From an uncultured Clostridia bacterium (GTDB lineage Bacteria > Bacillota > Clostridia > Christensenellales > Borkfalkiaceae), in assembly GCA_945949395.1 (NCBI GenBank), contig CAMFEK010000018.1:1-37373 (forward strand): a DNA stretch of 37,373 bases. The letters are read 5' to 3'. How positions within the stretch are numbered: the first letter of the stretch is position 1; each line of letters starts with the position of its first letter. A model generated the notes under the pieces. It did no database searches, was not told the DNA's origin, and worked only from the letters and a program-made list of their open reading frames with translations. Below, in pieces: positions 1 to 6,758 of the stretch. A program made the translations under genes and the position numbers.

Positions 1-123
1 CTGATCAAAGCGGAGGGCGGCGGCGCCTACGCCATCGAAAGAATCACGCCCTTCGATATGTTCCCGCAAACCAAGCACGTGGAGACGGTAGTCGTATTAT
101 CCTATCAGCATAAAAAATATTAA
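1..123 (+). CDS. 23S rRNA (uracil-C5) methyltransferase, C-terminal fragment (RlmD/TrmA family)
   Basis: Only the last 40 codons are present; the gene enters from the left edge. The visible end contains DMFPQTKHVETVVVLS, which matches the conserved C-terminus of the RumA/RlmD-type SAM-dependent uracil-C5 methyltransferases (typically DMFPHTxHVETVVLLS). In that family this tail follows the catalytic cysteine region, which is outside the window. The family methylates uridines of 23S rRNA or tRNA in the cytoplasm. Which uridine is modified cannot be decided from this fragment. The ORF ends in TAA and is followed within 30 nt by an intrinsic-terminator-like hairpin. Confidence 0.85.
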   Translation: MIKAEGGGAYAIERITPFDMFPQTKHVETVVVLSYQHKKY

Positions 124-151
124 GATAACCGAACAGAAAATTGAAACGATA

Positions 152-185
152 AAGGGGTTCGAGCGTTCGAACCCCTTATTTGTGT
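152..185 (+). terminator. Hairpin terminator after the rRNA methyltransferase gene
   Basis: An 11-bp perfect stem (AAGGGGTTCGA at 152-162 with TCGAACCCCTT at 167-177) is followed by a T-rich but interrupted tract. The position just after the stop codon fits Rho-independent termination. The same stem could also terminate leftward transcription from the convergent ZIP gene. Confidence 0.7.
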
Positions 186-271
186 TGTTATGAGAGCGTT
201 CGGCGGGAAACAATTTGTTTGCCCGTTTTCTTGCGGGCGGAACACGCGATGCCGCGAGAACTCTGCTTTTC

Positions 272-1024
272 TTAGCCGAGCAGCACGTCCGTGACAAGCA
301 TGACGCAGAATCCGACAAGCAGAGCATAGGTCGCGCCTCGCTCGCTTCCGTGCGCGTGGGTTTCGGGGATCATTTCGTCGCTGATGACGTAGAGCATCAT
401 ACCGCCGGCAAAGGCAAGCGCAAAGGGTAAGACCGCGGCGGAAATACTGACGGCAAAATAGCCGACGAGCGTTCCGATAACTTCCACGAGTCCCGTGATC
501 ATGGCAAGAAGGAAGGTCTTGCCGGGGCGGATCCCTGCGGCGAGCATAGGGGCGATAATCACCATACCTTCGGGAATATTTTGCAGAGCGATACCGCCTG
601 CTATGATGAGCGCCTGCGTCGTATCGCCCGAACCGAATCCCACGCCTGCGGCGATTCCTTCGGGCAAATTATGGATAGCGATCGCCAAAACGAACAAAAG
701 AACCTTGCTTAAATTTGCGTTGTGGTGCGATTCGGGTTCGACGCCTACGAATTTATGTAGATGCGGAACTAATTTGTCGATGAGATTGAGGCATATCGCA
801 CCGACGAAGATGCTTGCAACCGTGATCAAAATCCCGTATTTTCCGCCGTATTCCAGCGAAGGAAGGATGAGTCCGAGCACCGCCGCGGCAAGCATCACGC
901 CTGCGGCAAAGGATAAAACGATATCCGAAAATTTATGCGATATATTTTTGAAAATAAAACCTATGATAGCGCCGATCACGGTAGCGCCGCCCACGCCGAG
1001 GGCGGTCAATAATACGATTTCCAT
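272..1024 (-). CDS. ZIP family divalent metal transporter
   Basis: A 250-residue, strongly hydrophobic protein with about eight predicted membrane spans, the usual size for bacterial ZIP (ZupT-like) carriers. These import Zn2+ and sometimes Fe2+ or Mn2+ across the cytoplasmic membrane. The two metal-site signatures are visible: HNLPEG at residues 118-123 in the fourth span and NIPEG at 149-153 in the fifth. A short His/Glu-rich loop (PHLH, ESHH, residues 87-101) precedes them, typical of the cytosolic metal-binding loop. The ATG is preceded by GAGGAGG at good spacing and a sigma-A promoter lies about 45 bp upstream. It is transcribed divergently from the glycerophosphodiesterase gene. The metal specificity cannot be read from the sequence, and no Zur- or MntR-like operator was recognised. 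Confidence 0.92.
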   Translation of the reverse strand: MEIVLLTALGVGGATVIGAIIGFIFKNISHKFSDIVLSFAAGVMLAAAVLGLILPSLEYGGKYGILITVASIFVGAICLNLIDKLVPHLHKFVGVEPESHHNANLSKVLLFVLAIAIHNLPEGIAAGVGFGSGDTTQALIIAGGIALQNIPEGMVIIAPMLAAGIRPGKTFLLAMITGLVEVIGTLVGYFAVSISAAVLPFALAFAGGMMLYVISDEMIPETHAHGSERGATYALLVGFCVMLVTDVLLG

Positions 1025-1068
1025 TTTTTTCCTCCTCTATACCGGCAAGTTTGCCTTTCTTACGGTTC

Positions 1069-1097
1069 AGTATACCATTTCCGCAAAAAAAAGTCAA
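1069..1097 (-). promoter_or_regulatory. Sigma-A promoter of the ZIP gene
   Basis: Read on the minus strand, TTGACT (1097-1092) and TATACT (1074-1069) are separated by exactly 17 bp. The start codon lies about 45 nt downstream. Confidence 0.75.
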
Positions 1098-1153
1098 CAA
1101 AGGGGAAACGCTTACAAGATGCGATAACGTTCGATAAAAGCTATAAAATTTTG

Positions 1154-1182
1154 TTGTCATTCGCCGAGATTTATGGTAAAAT
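1154..1182 (+). promoter_or_regulatory. Sigma-A promoter of the glycerophosphodiesterase gene
   Basis: TTGTCA (1154-1159), a 17-bp spacer and TAAAAT (1177-1182). The resulting leader of about 85 nt holds a GC-rich hairpin (about 1225-1258, GGGCGG with CCGCCC) just ahead of the AAGGAG ribosome binding site. No U-tract follows, so this is not a terminator. Confidence 0.65.
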
Positions 1183-1273
1183 ATCGAAAAAGAAAGCATT
1201 TGATATCTTACCTCACAAAAGAAGGGGCGGCGACGCGCTCGAAAAGATCGTCCGCCCTATAAGGAGCGAAAGA

Positions 1274-2281
1274 ATGAAAAAACATCTCGTTTGGAAAATC
1301 GTAATCGGCGTCTTAGCGGCTATTTTTACGTTTATGCTGATCATCAACGTCATACCGCCCAAAAAGAACGTGGAACATTCGCCTTTTCTGAAAGAAGAGG
1401 GCGCGTTGCCCATGATCGCGGCACATCGCGGCGGCGGCGTGAGCAATCCGGAAAACACCCTTCTCGCCTTTCGGGAGGCGGTCAACACCATCGGTGTGGA
1501 CATCATCGAAAGCGACTTATATCTGACGAAGGACGGCTATTTGGTCTATAACCACAATGCCTATATCGACGAGACCTGCAACGTCAACGGAGATTTGAGC
1601 TTGGAAGAGGTGAAAACGCTCTGTCAGAAGGAAGAGAACCGTCACTATATTTCCGACATGACGCTCGCGCAGTTGCAACAGTATAATTTCGGTTATTATT
1701 TTGAAGATAAAAAGGGCGAACGCATCTACAAGGACGTCACAAATCCGCAAGAACAAGGGTTGCAGATCGCGACGGCAGATCAACTGTTTGCCGAGTTTTA
1801 TGAGAGCAACCCGGAGCTGATGTTCATCGTGGAAATTAAGAACAGCGGCGAAGCGGGCTATAAAGCCTGCCGTATTCTCCATGAGGCGTTGTTGCAATAT
1901 CCGAATTATTTGGATCGGATCGTCGTCGGCACCTTCCACGATGAGATCGAGGAGGAACTGAAAACCGAGTATCCCGATCTGTTTCGGGGCGCTCCCACGG
2001 GTACAGCCGCAAAATTTATTTTGACGCAGTATCTCGGGGTCAATATTTTTGATCGGAGCGACTTTGCCTGCTTGCAGATTCCCACCTCTTATCGCCTCGG
2101 CATCGAAATTCCTTTGGATAGCAAGAGCCTGATCGCTCGGGCGCATCGCCGCAATATCGCCGTGCAGTACTGGACGATCAACGACGCGGACGAAATGCGC
2201 CGTCTCATCGAGCTGGGTTGCGATTGCATCATGACGGACGATCCGCAGTTGCTCAAATCCGTTTTGGAAGAATACCGTTAA
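1274..2281 (+). CDS. Membrane-anchored glycerophosphodiester phosphodiesterase (GDPD family)
   Basis: 335 residues. The ATG at 1274 was chosen over an upstream in-frame ATG because AAGGAG sits 8 nt before it and the protein then begins with a basic stretch and one membrane span (residues about 8-27), placing the catalytic domain outside the membrane. GDPD enzymes hydrolyse glycerophosphodiesters such as lipid or teichoic-acid breakdown products to glycerol-3-phosphate and an alcohol. Family motifs: HRGGG at 51-55, PENT at 59-62, E79 and D81 (metal ligands of the ESD-type motif), and the second catalytic His at 94. The usual HD pair reads HN (N95), an unusual change, although the His itself is kept. 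TIM-barrel end motifs WTIND and MTDDP are present near the C-terminus. A single-gene unit with its own promoter and terminator. Confidence 0.9.
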   Translation: MKKHLVWKIVIGVLAAIFTFMLIINVIPPKKNVEHSPFLKEEGALPMIAAHRGGGVSNPENTLLAFREAVNTIGVDIIESDLYLTKDGYLVYNHNAYIDETCNVNGDLSLEEVKTLCQKEENRHYISDMTLAQLQQYNFGYYFEDKKGERIYKDVTNPQEQGLQIATADQLFAEFYESNPELMFIVEIKNSGEAGYKACRILHEALLQYPNYLDRIVVGTFHDEIEEELKTEYPDLFRGAPTGTAAKFILTQYLGVNIFDRSDFACLQIPTSYRLGIEIPLDSKSLIARAHRRNIAVQYWTINDADEMRRLIELGCDCIMTDDPQLLKSVLEEYR

Positions 2282-2288
2282 TTGGCAG

Positions 2289-2316
2289 GCACGACTCTTT
2301 CGGGTCGTGCTTTTTT
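2289..2316 (+). terminator. Intrinsic terminator after the GDPD gene
   Basis: GCACGAC (2289-2295) pairs with GTCGTGC (2304-2310), followed directly by a run of six T. Confidence 0.88.
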
Positions 2317-2349
2317 CTTTTCAGAATACGATAATTTTTGAAGAAGATC

Positions 2350-2378
2350 TTGAAAAACGCATCCGTATATGCTATCCT
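2350..2378 (+). promoter_or_regulatory. Sigma-A promoter of the acetyltransferase unit
   Basis: TTGAAA (2350-2355), a 17-bp spacer and TATCCT (2373-2378) with an extended -10 TG at 2370-2371. Transcription would start near 2385, giving an unusually long leader of about 210 nt before the chosen start codon. Confidence 0.7.
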
Positions 2379-2384
2379 AATAAC

Positions 2385-2593
2385 GAGGAGAGCTTTGGAC
2401 GCGTCGTGGCGGGAAGGGCGCCTCTCTCGCCGCGTCGGTCGGTTCGACTCAAAAAAATTTAACGTTAGGAGATTGCTGTTTGAAAAAAAATAACACCTTG
2501 GAGATTGTAGGCAGACCGAGAGGTTTGGCAAAATTCAGTCTCACGCAAACCTCTCGGAAAATCGGTCAACTTTTTTCAGGAGGTAAAAATTCA
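2385..2593 (+). promoter_or_regulatory. Long structured 5' leader, possible riboswitch or attenuator
   Basis: Two strong helices are visible. The first combines GACGC (2398-2402) with GCGTC (2432-2436) and GGCGGGA (2408-2414) with TCTCGCC (2425-2431). The second is a perfect 12-bp stem, 2516-2527 with 2546-2557 (CCGAGAGGTTTG with CAAACCTCTCGG), with an 18-nt loop. GACCGA (2514-2519) can alternatively pair with TCGGTC (2562-2567), which would compete with the second stem, and a run of six T follows at 2571-2576 before the AGGAGGT ribosome binding site. I could not match it to a riboswitch class I know. A TTG at 2480 preceded by AGGAG opens an in-frame 38-codon extension of the acetyltransferase through this stem. 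Confidence 0.45.
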
Positions 2594-3220
2594 ATGAAAC
2601 AAAATAACTACGTCATTCGCTTGGAAAGAAAAGAAGAACAACGGCAAGTGGAAAATCTCGTACGGGAATCCTTTTGGAACGTATACCGTCCGGGCTGTTT
2701 GGAGCATTTCGTATTGCATCGATTGCGCGAGGACGCCGCCTTTGTGAAGGAACTCGATTTCGTGATGGAGTCGGACGGCAAGCTGATCGGGCAGAACGTT
2801 TTCGTGCGGGCAAGCGTCAAAGCCGACGACGGCAGGGAGATCCCCGTCATGACGATGGGTCCCATCTGCATCGCGCCCGAATACAAGAGAAAGGGCTACG
2901 GCAAGATTCTTTTGGATTATTCTTTGGAGAAGGCGGCAGCGTTCGGCTGCAAGGCGGTTTGCTTTGAAGGAAATATCGATTTCTACGGAAAGAGCGGTTT
3001 TCGGTTCGCCAAAGATTACGGAATCCGCTATCACGGACTGCCGGAAGGGGAAGATTCCTCCTTCTTCTTGTGCAAGGAATTAGTGCCCGGTTACCTTGAC
3101 GGCGTCAGCGGAGAATACGCCACGCCGCAGGTCTATTTCGTGGACGAAACGCAAGCCGAGGCGTTTGATCGCCTTTTCCCCTACAAGGAGAAATTGAAAC
3201 TTCCGGGACAGCTTTTTTAA
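2594..3220 (+). CDS. GNAT family N-acetyltransferase
   Basis: 208 residues from the ATG at 2594, chosen because a strong CAGGAGGT site lies about 10 nt upstream; a TTG start at 2480 would add 38 residues. GNAT proteins transfer an acetyl group from acetyl-CoA to an amine. The acetyl-CoA pyrophosphate-binding loop is visible as RKGYGK at residues 99-104, after the beta-4 segment GPICIAPEY, and FYGKSGF matches the typical C-terminal part of the fold. The last 50 or so residues form an extra tail common in Clostridial YhbS-like members. The substrate is unknown. The gene is followed 16 nt later by a mini-ORF resembling the YjdF tail and then a terminator. Confidence 0.85.
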   Translation: MKQNNYVIRLERKEEQRQVENLVRESFWNVYRPGCLEHFVLHRLREDAAFVKELDFVMESDGKLIGQNVFVRASVKADDGREIPVMTMGPICIAPEYKRKGYGKILLDYSLEKAAAFGCKAVCFEGNIDFYGKSGFRFAKDYGIRYHGLPEGEDSSFFLCKELVPGYLDGVSGEYATPQVYFVDETQAEAFDRLFPYKEKLKLPGQLF

Positions 3221-3236
3221 GGAAATACCGTATGCT

Positions 3237-3368
3237 ATGATGCGGCGTTGCCTTGAGCAAAGCAAGCGGGAAGGCAAGGAAAAGAGCCGACAGCAGAAAG
3301 CGGCGGAAGCCGAGCGCAAGTTTGCGCTGAAACGACAAAAGAAGAAAGACAAGCACAGAGGGCGCTAA
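3237..3368 (+). CDS. Mini-ORF resembling the C-terminal tail of YjdF (DUF2992)
   Basis: 43 codons from ATG at 3237 to TAA. The product is almost entirely charged, and its end (AERKFALKRQKKKDKHRGR) closely resembles the conserved basic tail of YjdF/DUF2992 proteins, which are about 140 residues long. The N-terminal two thirds of that family are absent. The ribosome binding site is weak (AAGGA about 13 nt upstream), so it may be a remnant, a peptide co-translated after the acetyltransferase, or not expressed. In other Firmicutes yjdF often sits behind its own riboswitch, which makes the structured leader of this unit relevant. The family similarity is from memory of the tail motif and needs a profile search. 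Confidence 0.45.
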   Translation: MMRRCLEQSKREGKEKSRQQKAAEAERKFALKRQKKKDKHRGR

Positions 3369-3390
3369 CGTCGCTTGTCAAAGGAGAGAT

Positions 3391-3438
3391 CCTCCCACCG
3401 CCGAAACAATTTCGGCGGCGAGGGGCTTTCTTTTTTTT
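3391..3438 (+). terminator. Intrinsic terminator ending the acetyltransferase unit
   Basis: CCGCCGAAA (3398-3406) pairs with TTTCGGCGG (3410-3418) around a 3-nt loop. Flanking CCTC and GAGG can extend the stem, and a T-rich tract ends in eight T (3431-3438). Between here and 3558 only a short GGGCGG/CCGCCC hairpin (3509-3524) was seen. Confidence 0.9.
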
Positions 3439-3558
3439 AACGCCGCGGGGAGGACACGTTTTTACGGCGGCGTGAATAGAATAAATTCGTGAGAGGTCGT
3501 GCGCTATGGGGCGGCTGTCCGCCCGCAAGGCGCGTTTCGTTAAAAAAGGGGAGCGGTT

Positions 3559-4191
3559 ATGAAGATAGAAGATCGGTTAACACGCATGATAAACTACGAG
3601 CGTCCGTGGGAAACCGTAAAGGCGTTGCGGGAGCTGTTTTTTGACCTTCTCGCCTCGTTGGAGGAAGAAGAGTACGAAAAGAGATCGGAAAGCGTTTGGG
3701 TTCATCGGACGGCGAAAGTGGATCCCACCGCTTTTATCGGGGAGAACTGTATCATAGGCGCCGACACGCAGGTGCGGCACGGCGCTTACCTTCGAGGGCT
3801 TGCCGTGATAGGGGAAGGCTGTGTGATCGGAAATTCTACGGAAATTAAAAATTCTCTCTTATGCGACGGGGTCAAACTCCCGCATTTCAATTACGTCGGA
3901 GACAGCATTTTGTGCCGCGGCGTCCACTTTGGCGCGGGCGCCATCGCCTCGAACGTAAAAGCGGACGGAAGTGCGGTCGTCGTGAAAGACGGGGAGAAGA
4001 AAACGGATACGGGCATGAGGAAATTCGGCGCGTTCGTGGGCGCCCGTGCGGAGATAGGGTGCAACTGCGTCCTAAATCCCGGCTCCATCATAGGGGAAAA
4101 CGCGACGGTGTATCCCCTCTCTTTCGTGAGAGGGGTCGTTCCGCCGAATTCCGTCTGTAAAAAGGACGGAATCATTCTTCCCAAGAGGTGA
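3559..4191 (+). CDS. Hexapeptide-repeat (left-handed beta-helix) acyltransferase-like protein, related to the GlmU C-terminal domain
   Basis: 210 residues. After a helical N-terminus of about 50 residues come degenerate isoleucine-patch hexapeptides (AFIGEN, CIIGAD, AVIGEG, CVIGNS, then EIGCNC and SIIGEN), typical of left-handed beta-helix acyltransferases. The arrangement, including KNSLLCDGVKLPHFNYVGDS and GAGAIASNVK, resembles the acetyltransferase half of GlmU, but there is no uridylyltransferase half. It lies 3 nt before glmM, whose product glucosamine-1-phosphate is GlmU's substrate, which suggests a role in UDP-GlcNAc formation or its control. Proteins of this type are often annotated as UDP-GlcNAc pyrophosphorylase-related. 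GGGGAG precedes the ATG. Activity is not proven by sequence. Confidence 0.8.
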   Translation: MKIEDRLTRMINYERPWETVKALRELFFDLLASLEEEEYEKRSESVWVHRTAKVDPTAFIGENCIIGADTQVRHGAYLRGLAVIGEGCVIGNSTEIKNSLLCDGVKLPHFNYVGDSILCRGVHFGAGAIASNVKADGSAVVVKDGEKKTDTGMRKFGAFVGARAEIGCNCVLNPGSIIGENATVYPLSFVRGVVPPNSVCKKDGIILPKR

Positions 4192-4194
4192 AAA

Positions 4195-5583
4195 GTGGGC
4201 AAATATTTCGGAACGGACGGCTTCCGCGGGGAAGCAAACGTGACCTTGACGGCGGAGCACGCCTATAAGGTCGGGCGGTTTATCGGTTTTTATTTTTCGG
4301 AGAAAAGAAGAAGGAAGGGAGAGAATACGCCGCCGAAAGTCGTCATCGGCAAGGATACCCGCCGTTCGAGCTATATGTTCGAATACGCTTTGGCGGCAGG
4401 GCTCACTTCTTCGGGCGCGGACGCCTACATACTGCACGTGGTCACGACGCCCGCCGTGGCGTATATCGCCAAATCAGACGAATTTGATTGCGGCATCATG
4501 ATCTCGGCGAGCCACAATCCCTATTTCGACAACGGCATTAAACTCATCAACGAAAAAGGGGAAAAGATGGAAGAGCGCGTGCTCGCCCTCTGTGAAGATT
4601 ATATTGACGGAAAGCTGAACCTTTTCGGCAGGGATTTTGCGGAAATTCCCTATGCGCGAGGGGAAGGTATCGGCAAGGTCGTGGATTACGTATCGGGGCG
4701 GAATCGCTATATCGGCTACCTGATCTCTTTGGGTATGTATTCGTTTAAGGGTAAAAAGATCGGGCTCGATTGCGCCAACGGCGCCTCCTGGAATATTGCG
4801 CGATTCGTGTTCGAAGCACTCGGGGCGACGGTGCGCGTCATTCATGCCGAGCCGGACGGCTTAAACGTCAACGAAAACGCCGGCTCGACGCATATCGAGG
4901 CGCTGCAACGGTTCGTGGCGGAAGAGGGGCTGGACGCGGGCTTCGCCTACGACGGGGACGCCGACAGATGCCTTTGCGTGGACGAAAAGGGGAACGTCGT
5001 CACGGGCGACCATATCCTTTATATTTACGGAAAATATCTCAAGGAGCGGGGAATGCTCCCCACGAATACCGTCGTCACGACGGTTATGTCGAACTTGGGC
5101 TTATATAAGGCGTTTGACGAGCTGGGTATCGAATACGTCAAGACCGCCGTGGGGGATAAAAACGTATACGAATATATGTCCGCGCACGACAATCCGCTCG
5201 GCGGCGAACAGTCGGGGCATATTATATTCTCCCGATACGCCACGACGGGCGACGGCATATTGACGAGTTTGATGATCATGGAAGTCATGACGGAGAAAAA
5301 GAGAAAGCTCTCGGCGCTCGCAAAAGAGCTCAAGTGGTATCCGCAGATTTTGCGCAACGTTCGCGTTTTCGACAAGGGGCGAGCATTAGCGGACGAACAC
5401 GTGCAGGCGGTTATAAAGGAAGTTTGCGACAGGCTGGGGCGGAGCGGTCGCGTTTTGGTTCGGGCGTCCGGCACGGAGCCGATCGTCCGCGTCATGGTGG
5501 AGGCGGAAAGCGAAGTTCTCTGCCTTTCTTGCGCCGACGAGATCGTAAACGCCCTTCGAGCCAAGGGGCATGCGATACCGTAG
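4195..5583 (+). CDS. glmM: Phosphoglucosamine mutase
   Basis: 462 residues, the usual GlmM size (about 445-465), with a GTG start 3 nt after the upstream stop codon and the site AAGAGG inside the previous gene. GlmM converts glucosamine-6-phosphate to glucosamine-1-phosphate on the way to UDP-GlcNAc for peptidoglycan. Features: N-terminal GKYFGTDGFRG; phosphoserine loop SASHNP with the catalytic Ser at about residue 106; metal-binding DGDADR near residue 245; sugar-binding GEQSGH; C-terminal phosphate-binding RASGTEP. All key residues are present. It is co-transcribed with the hexapeptide-repeat gene. No clear terminator was found before the AT-rich island that follows. Confidence 0.96.
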   Translation: MGKYFGTDGFRGEANVTLTAEHAYKVGRFIGFYFSEKRRRKGENTPPKVVIGKDTRRSSYMFEYALAAGLTSSGADAYILHVVTTPAVAYIAKSDEFDCGIMISASHNPYFDNGIKLINEKGEKMEERVLALCEDYIDGKLNLFGRDFAEIPYARGEGIGKVVDYVSGRNRYIGYLISLGMYSFKGKKIGLDCANGASWNIARFVFEALGATVRVIHAEPDGLNVNENAGSTHIEALQRFVAEEGLDAGFAYDGDADRCLCVDEKGNVVTGDHILYIYGKYLKERGMLPTNTVVTTVMSNLGLYKAFDELGIEYVKTAVGDKNVYEYMSAHDNPLGGEQSGHIIFSRYATTGDGILTSLMIMEVMTEKKRKLSALAKELKWYPQILRNVRVFDKGRALADEHVQAVIKEVCDRLGRSGRVLVRASGTEPIVRVMVEAESEVLCLSCADEIVNALRAKGHAIP

Positions 5584-5698
5584 CGCTGCGGACTTTCTCC
5601 CCGCGCGCCCGTAGCGATTCCGATTTTTGAGAGTTGCGCTTTCAATCGATAGAGAAGGCTGCAATGTTCATCGGAATGGGAATAAAATGAAGATTATA

Positions 5699-6217
5699 TT
5701 ACGAATCTCGGTTTTTACCTTGGTATAAGTTAATTATTTTTTTGTTTTTTTGCGTTGCATAGGCAAAAGCTAATGCCGTTCCGCTTTTTCGCTCCCTGTT
5801 TGGGAGAGCTGAATATGATTTTTGTCTTTTCGGGGGCAATTTGTATTCTGAATCATAGTAGAATACACAGACATCAGATGCGTCAATCATCTTTTGATTT
5901 CTTTTAATGTAGGAACATCGTCCCGCATTTTCCATTCCTTTCGGGAAATATGTTTCTTCGTAACATTTTAATAGATAATCTTCGTAATATTTTTGAATAG
6001 TCGGATAGGTTGCTCTGACGTAAATTCGTTTAATGGTTTTATATTGTTTCTGAAACTCCGTTATTATTTCCCAACAAAGTGAATCGAATTGACTTTTGCT
6101 TCCAAATAGAAACGTGTTGGCATGACTCTGAATGAGTTGATAAACGGTCTCGGTGATCTGTTTTCTTATTTGTTCGATATTTTCAATCGTTCGATGTCCA
6201 ATGAAACACACTCTCAT
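5699..6217 (-). CDS. SLOG-fold (DUF1273/YpsA-like) protein in an AT-rich island
   Basis: 172 residues. The N-terminus MRVCFIGHR, the middle segment FLFGSKSQFDSL and the C-terminal SGTALAFAYA followed by KKIINLY match the Rossmann-like SLOG (SMF/DprA-LOG) superfamily, in particular the DUF1273/YpsA-like branch common in Clostridia. SLOG domains are proposed to bind nucleotide-derived ligands or nucleic acids, and several act as sensors in stress or defence loci. No catalytic role can be assigned. The gene is clearly more AT-rich than its neighbours, which suggests transfer. It has AGGAG before its ATG and its own sigma-A promoter overlapped by a palindromic operator, and it is divergent from an XRE regulator that probably controls it. 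Confidence 0.72.
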   Translation of the reverse strand: MRVCFIGHRTIENIEQIRKQITETVYQLIQSHANTFLFGSKSQFDSLCWEIITEFQKQYKTIKRIYVRATYPTIQKYYEDYLLKCYEETYFPKGMENAGRCSYIKRNQKMIDASDVCVFYYDSEYKLPPKRQKSYSALPNRERKSGTALAFAYATQKNKKIINLYQGKNRDS

Positions 6218-6234
6218 AAAATACTCCTAAATTT

Positions 6235-6248
6235 CGTGGAATTTCACG
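6235..6248. promoter_or_regulatory. Operator 1 (palindrome CGTGGAATTTCACG)
   Basis: A near-perfect inverted repeat, CGTG(G/A)AATT(T/C)CACG, covering the predicted transcription start of the SLOG gene. It recurs twice more in the same 120 bp. Confidence 0.65.
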
Positions 6249-6251
6249 ATT

Positions 6252-6280
6252 ATTATATATTTTTTAATGAAATTAGTCAA
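6252..6280 (-). promoter_or_regulatory. Sigma-A promoter of the SLOG gene
   Basis: On the minus strand TTGACT (6280-6275), a 17-bp spacer and a perfect TATAAT (6257-6252). The predicted start point, near 6245, lies inside operator 1. Confidence 0.8.
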
Positions 6281-6283
6281 TAT

Positions 6284-6297
6284 CGTGGAACTCCACG
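6284..6297. promoter_or_regulatory. Operator 2 (palindrome CGTGGAACTCCACG)
   Basis: Same palindrome as operator 1 with one or two changes. It lies between the two divergent promoters, just upstream of the SLOG -35 box and near the expected -35 position of the XRE gene. Confidence 0.65.
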
Positions 6298-6330
6298 AGA
6301 GAATAATTTTTGCGTTTCCTATACTAAAAT

Positions 6331-6357
6331 CGTGGAATATCATTATGGAATTTCACG
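6331..6357. promoter_or_regulatory. Operator 3 (widely spaced half-sites)
   Basis: CGTGGAAT (6331-6338) and ATTTCACG (6350-6357) are the same half-sites as in operators 1 and 2, separated by 11 bp. They lie just downstream of a TATACT box (6320-6325), a likely -10 for the XRE gene, so binding here would autoregulate it. Confidence 0.55.
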
Positions 6358-6368
6358 ATGGAGCGTAT

Positions 6369-6608
6369 ATGAAAACGAATGAAGCGATTTTAAGACGGAT
6401 AGAAGAGATATGTCACGAAAAAGGAAAGAACGTCTGCAAAGCCTGTTTAAGCGGAGGAAAATCTCCTTCTGCGATTTACGATCTGATGAAAGGAAGAACG
6501 AAGTGTCCGAAAGTCACGACGGTTAAAAGTTTTTGTGAGGGAGCGGGCATCACTTTATCCGAGTTTTTCGATAGAGATTATTTCAATGACTTGGAGGACG
6601 ACGAATAG
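6369..6608 (+). CDS. Small XRE-type helix-turn-helix regulator
   Basis: 79 residues from ATG 6369 (GGAG 6 nt upstream); longer in-frame starts would run through the operators. The protein is one Cro/C1-type HTH domain: an initial helix (ILRRIEEICHEKGKNV), the HTH pair ending in SAIYDLMKGRTKCPKVTTV, and the typical end GITLSEFFDRD, followed by an acidic tail. It carries no extra sensor domain. It is divergent from the SLOG gene and flanked by three copies of a CGTGGAA palindrome, so it is probably the local repressor of both promoters. It shares the AT-rich composition of the SLOG gene and ends at a strong terminator. Confidence 0.82.
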   Translation: MKTNEAILRRIEEICHEKGKNVCKACLSGGKSPSAIYDLMKGRTKCPKVTTVKSFCEGAGITLSEFFDRDYFNDLEDDE

Positions 6609-6618
6609 CCCGTAAAGA

Positions 6619-6647
6619 GCCGAGAGTTTTTTTCTCTCGGCTTTTTT
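6619..6647 (+). terminator. Intrinsic terminator after the XRE gene
   Basis: GCCGAGAG (6619-6626) pairs with CTCTCGGC (6634-6641), followed by six T. Confidence 0.92.
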
Positions 6648-6700
6648 CTCTCTATTTTGCGGGCAAAAGAGAAAAGACGGATAAAAGCAAAAAAGGGGTA

Positions 6701-6729
6701 TTGACCGCACGGAAAAGGTGTGATAAAAT
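6701..6729 (+). promoter_or_regulatory. Sigma-A promoter of the glpA-like operon
   Basis: TTGACC (6701-6706), a 17-bp spacer and TAAAAT (6724-6729). AAGGAG (6746-6751) follows before the ATG at 6759. Confidence 0.78.
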
Positions 6730-6758
6730 AGGGGGGAGAAAGGATAAGGAGAGAAATT

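Noticed and set aside
2440..2452. tRNA T-arm-like GGTTCGACTC (a similar GGTTCGA occurs at 156-162)
   Set aside because: No acceptor, D or anticodon arms in register; the first site is part of the leader and the second of a terminator stem.
3235..3528. ORFs opposite the YjdF tail and terminator on the minus strand
   Set aside because: They lack ribosome sites and family features; they reflect the mirror of charged coding sequence and the terminator.
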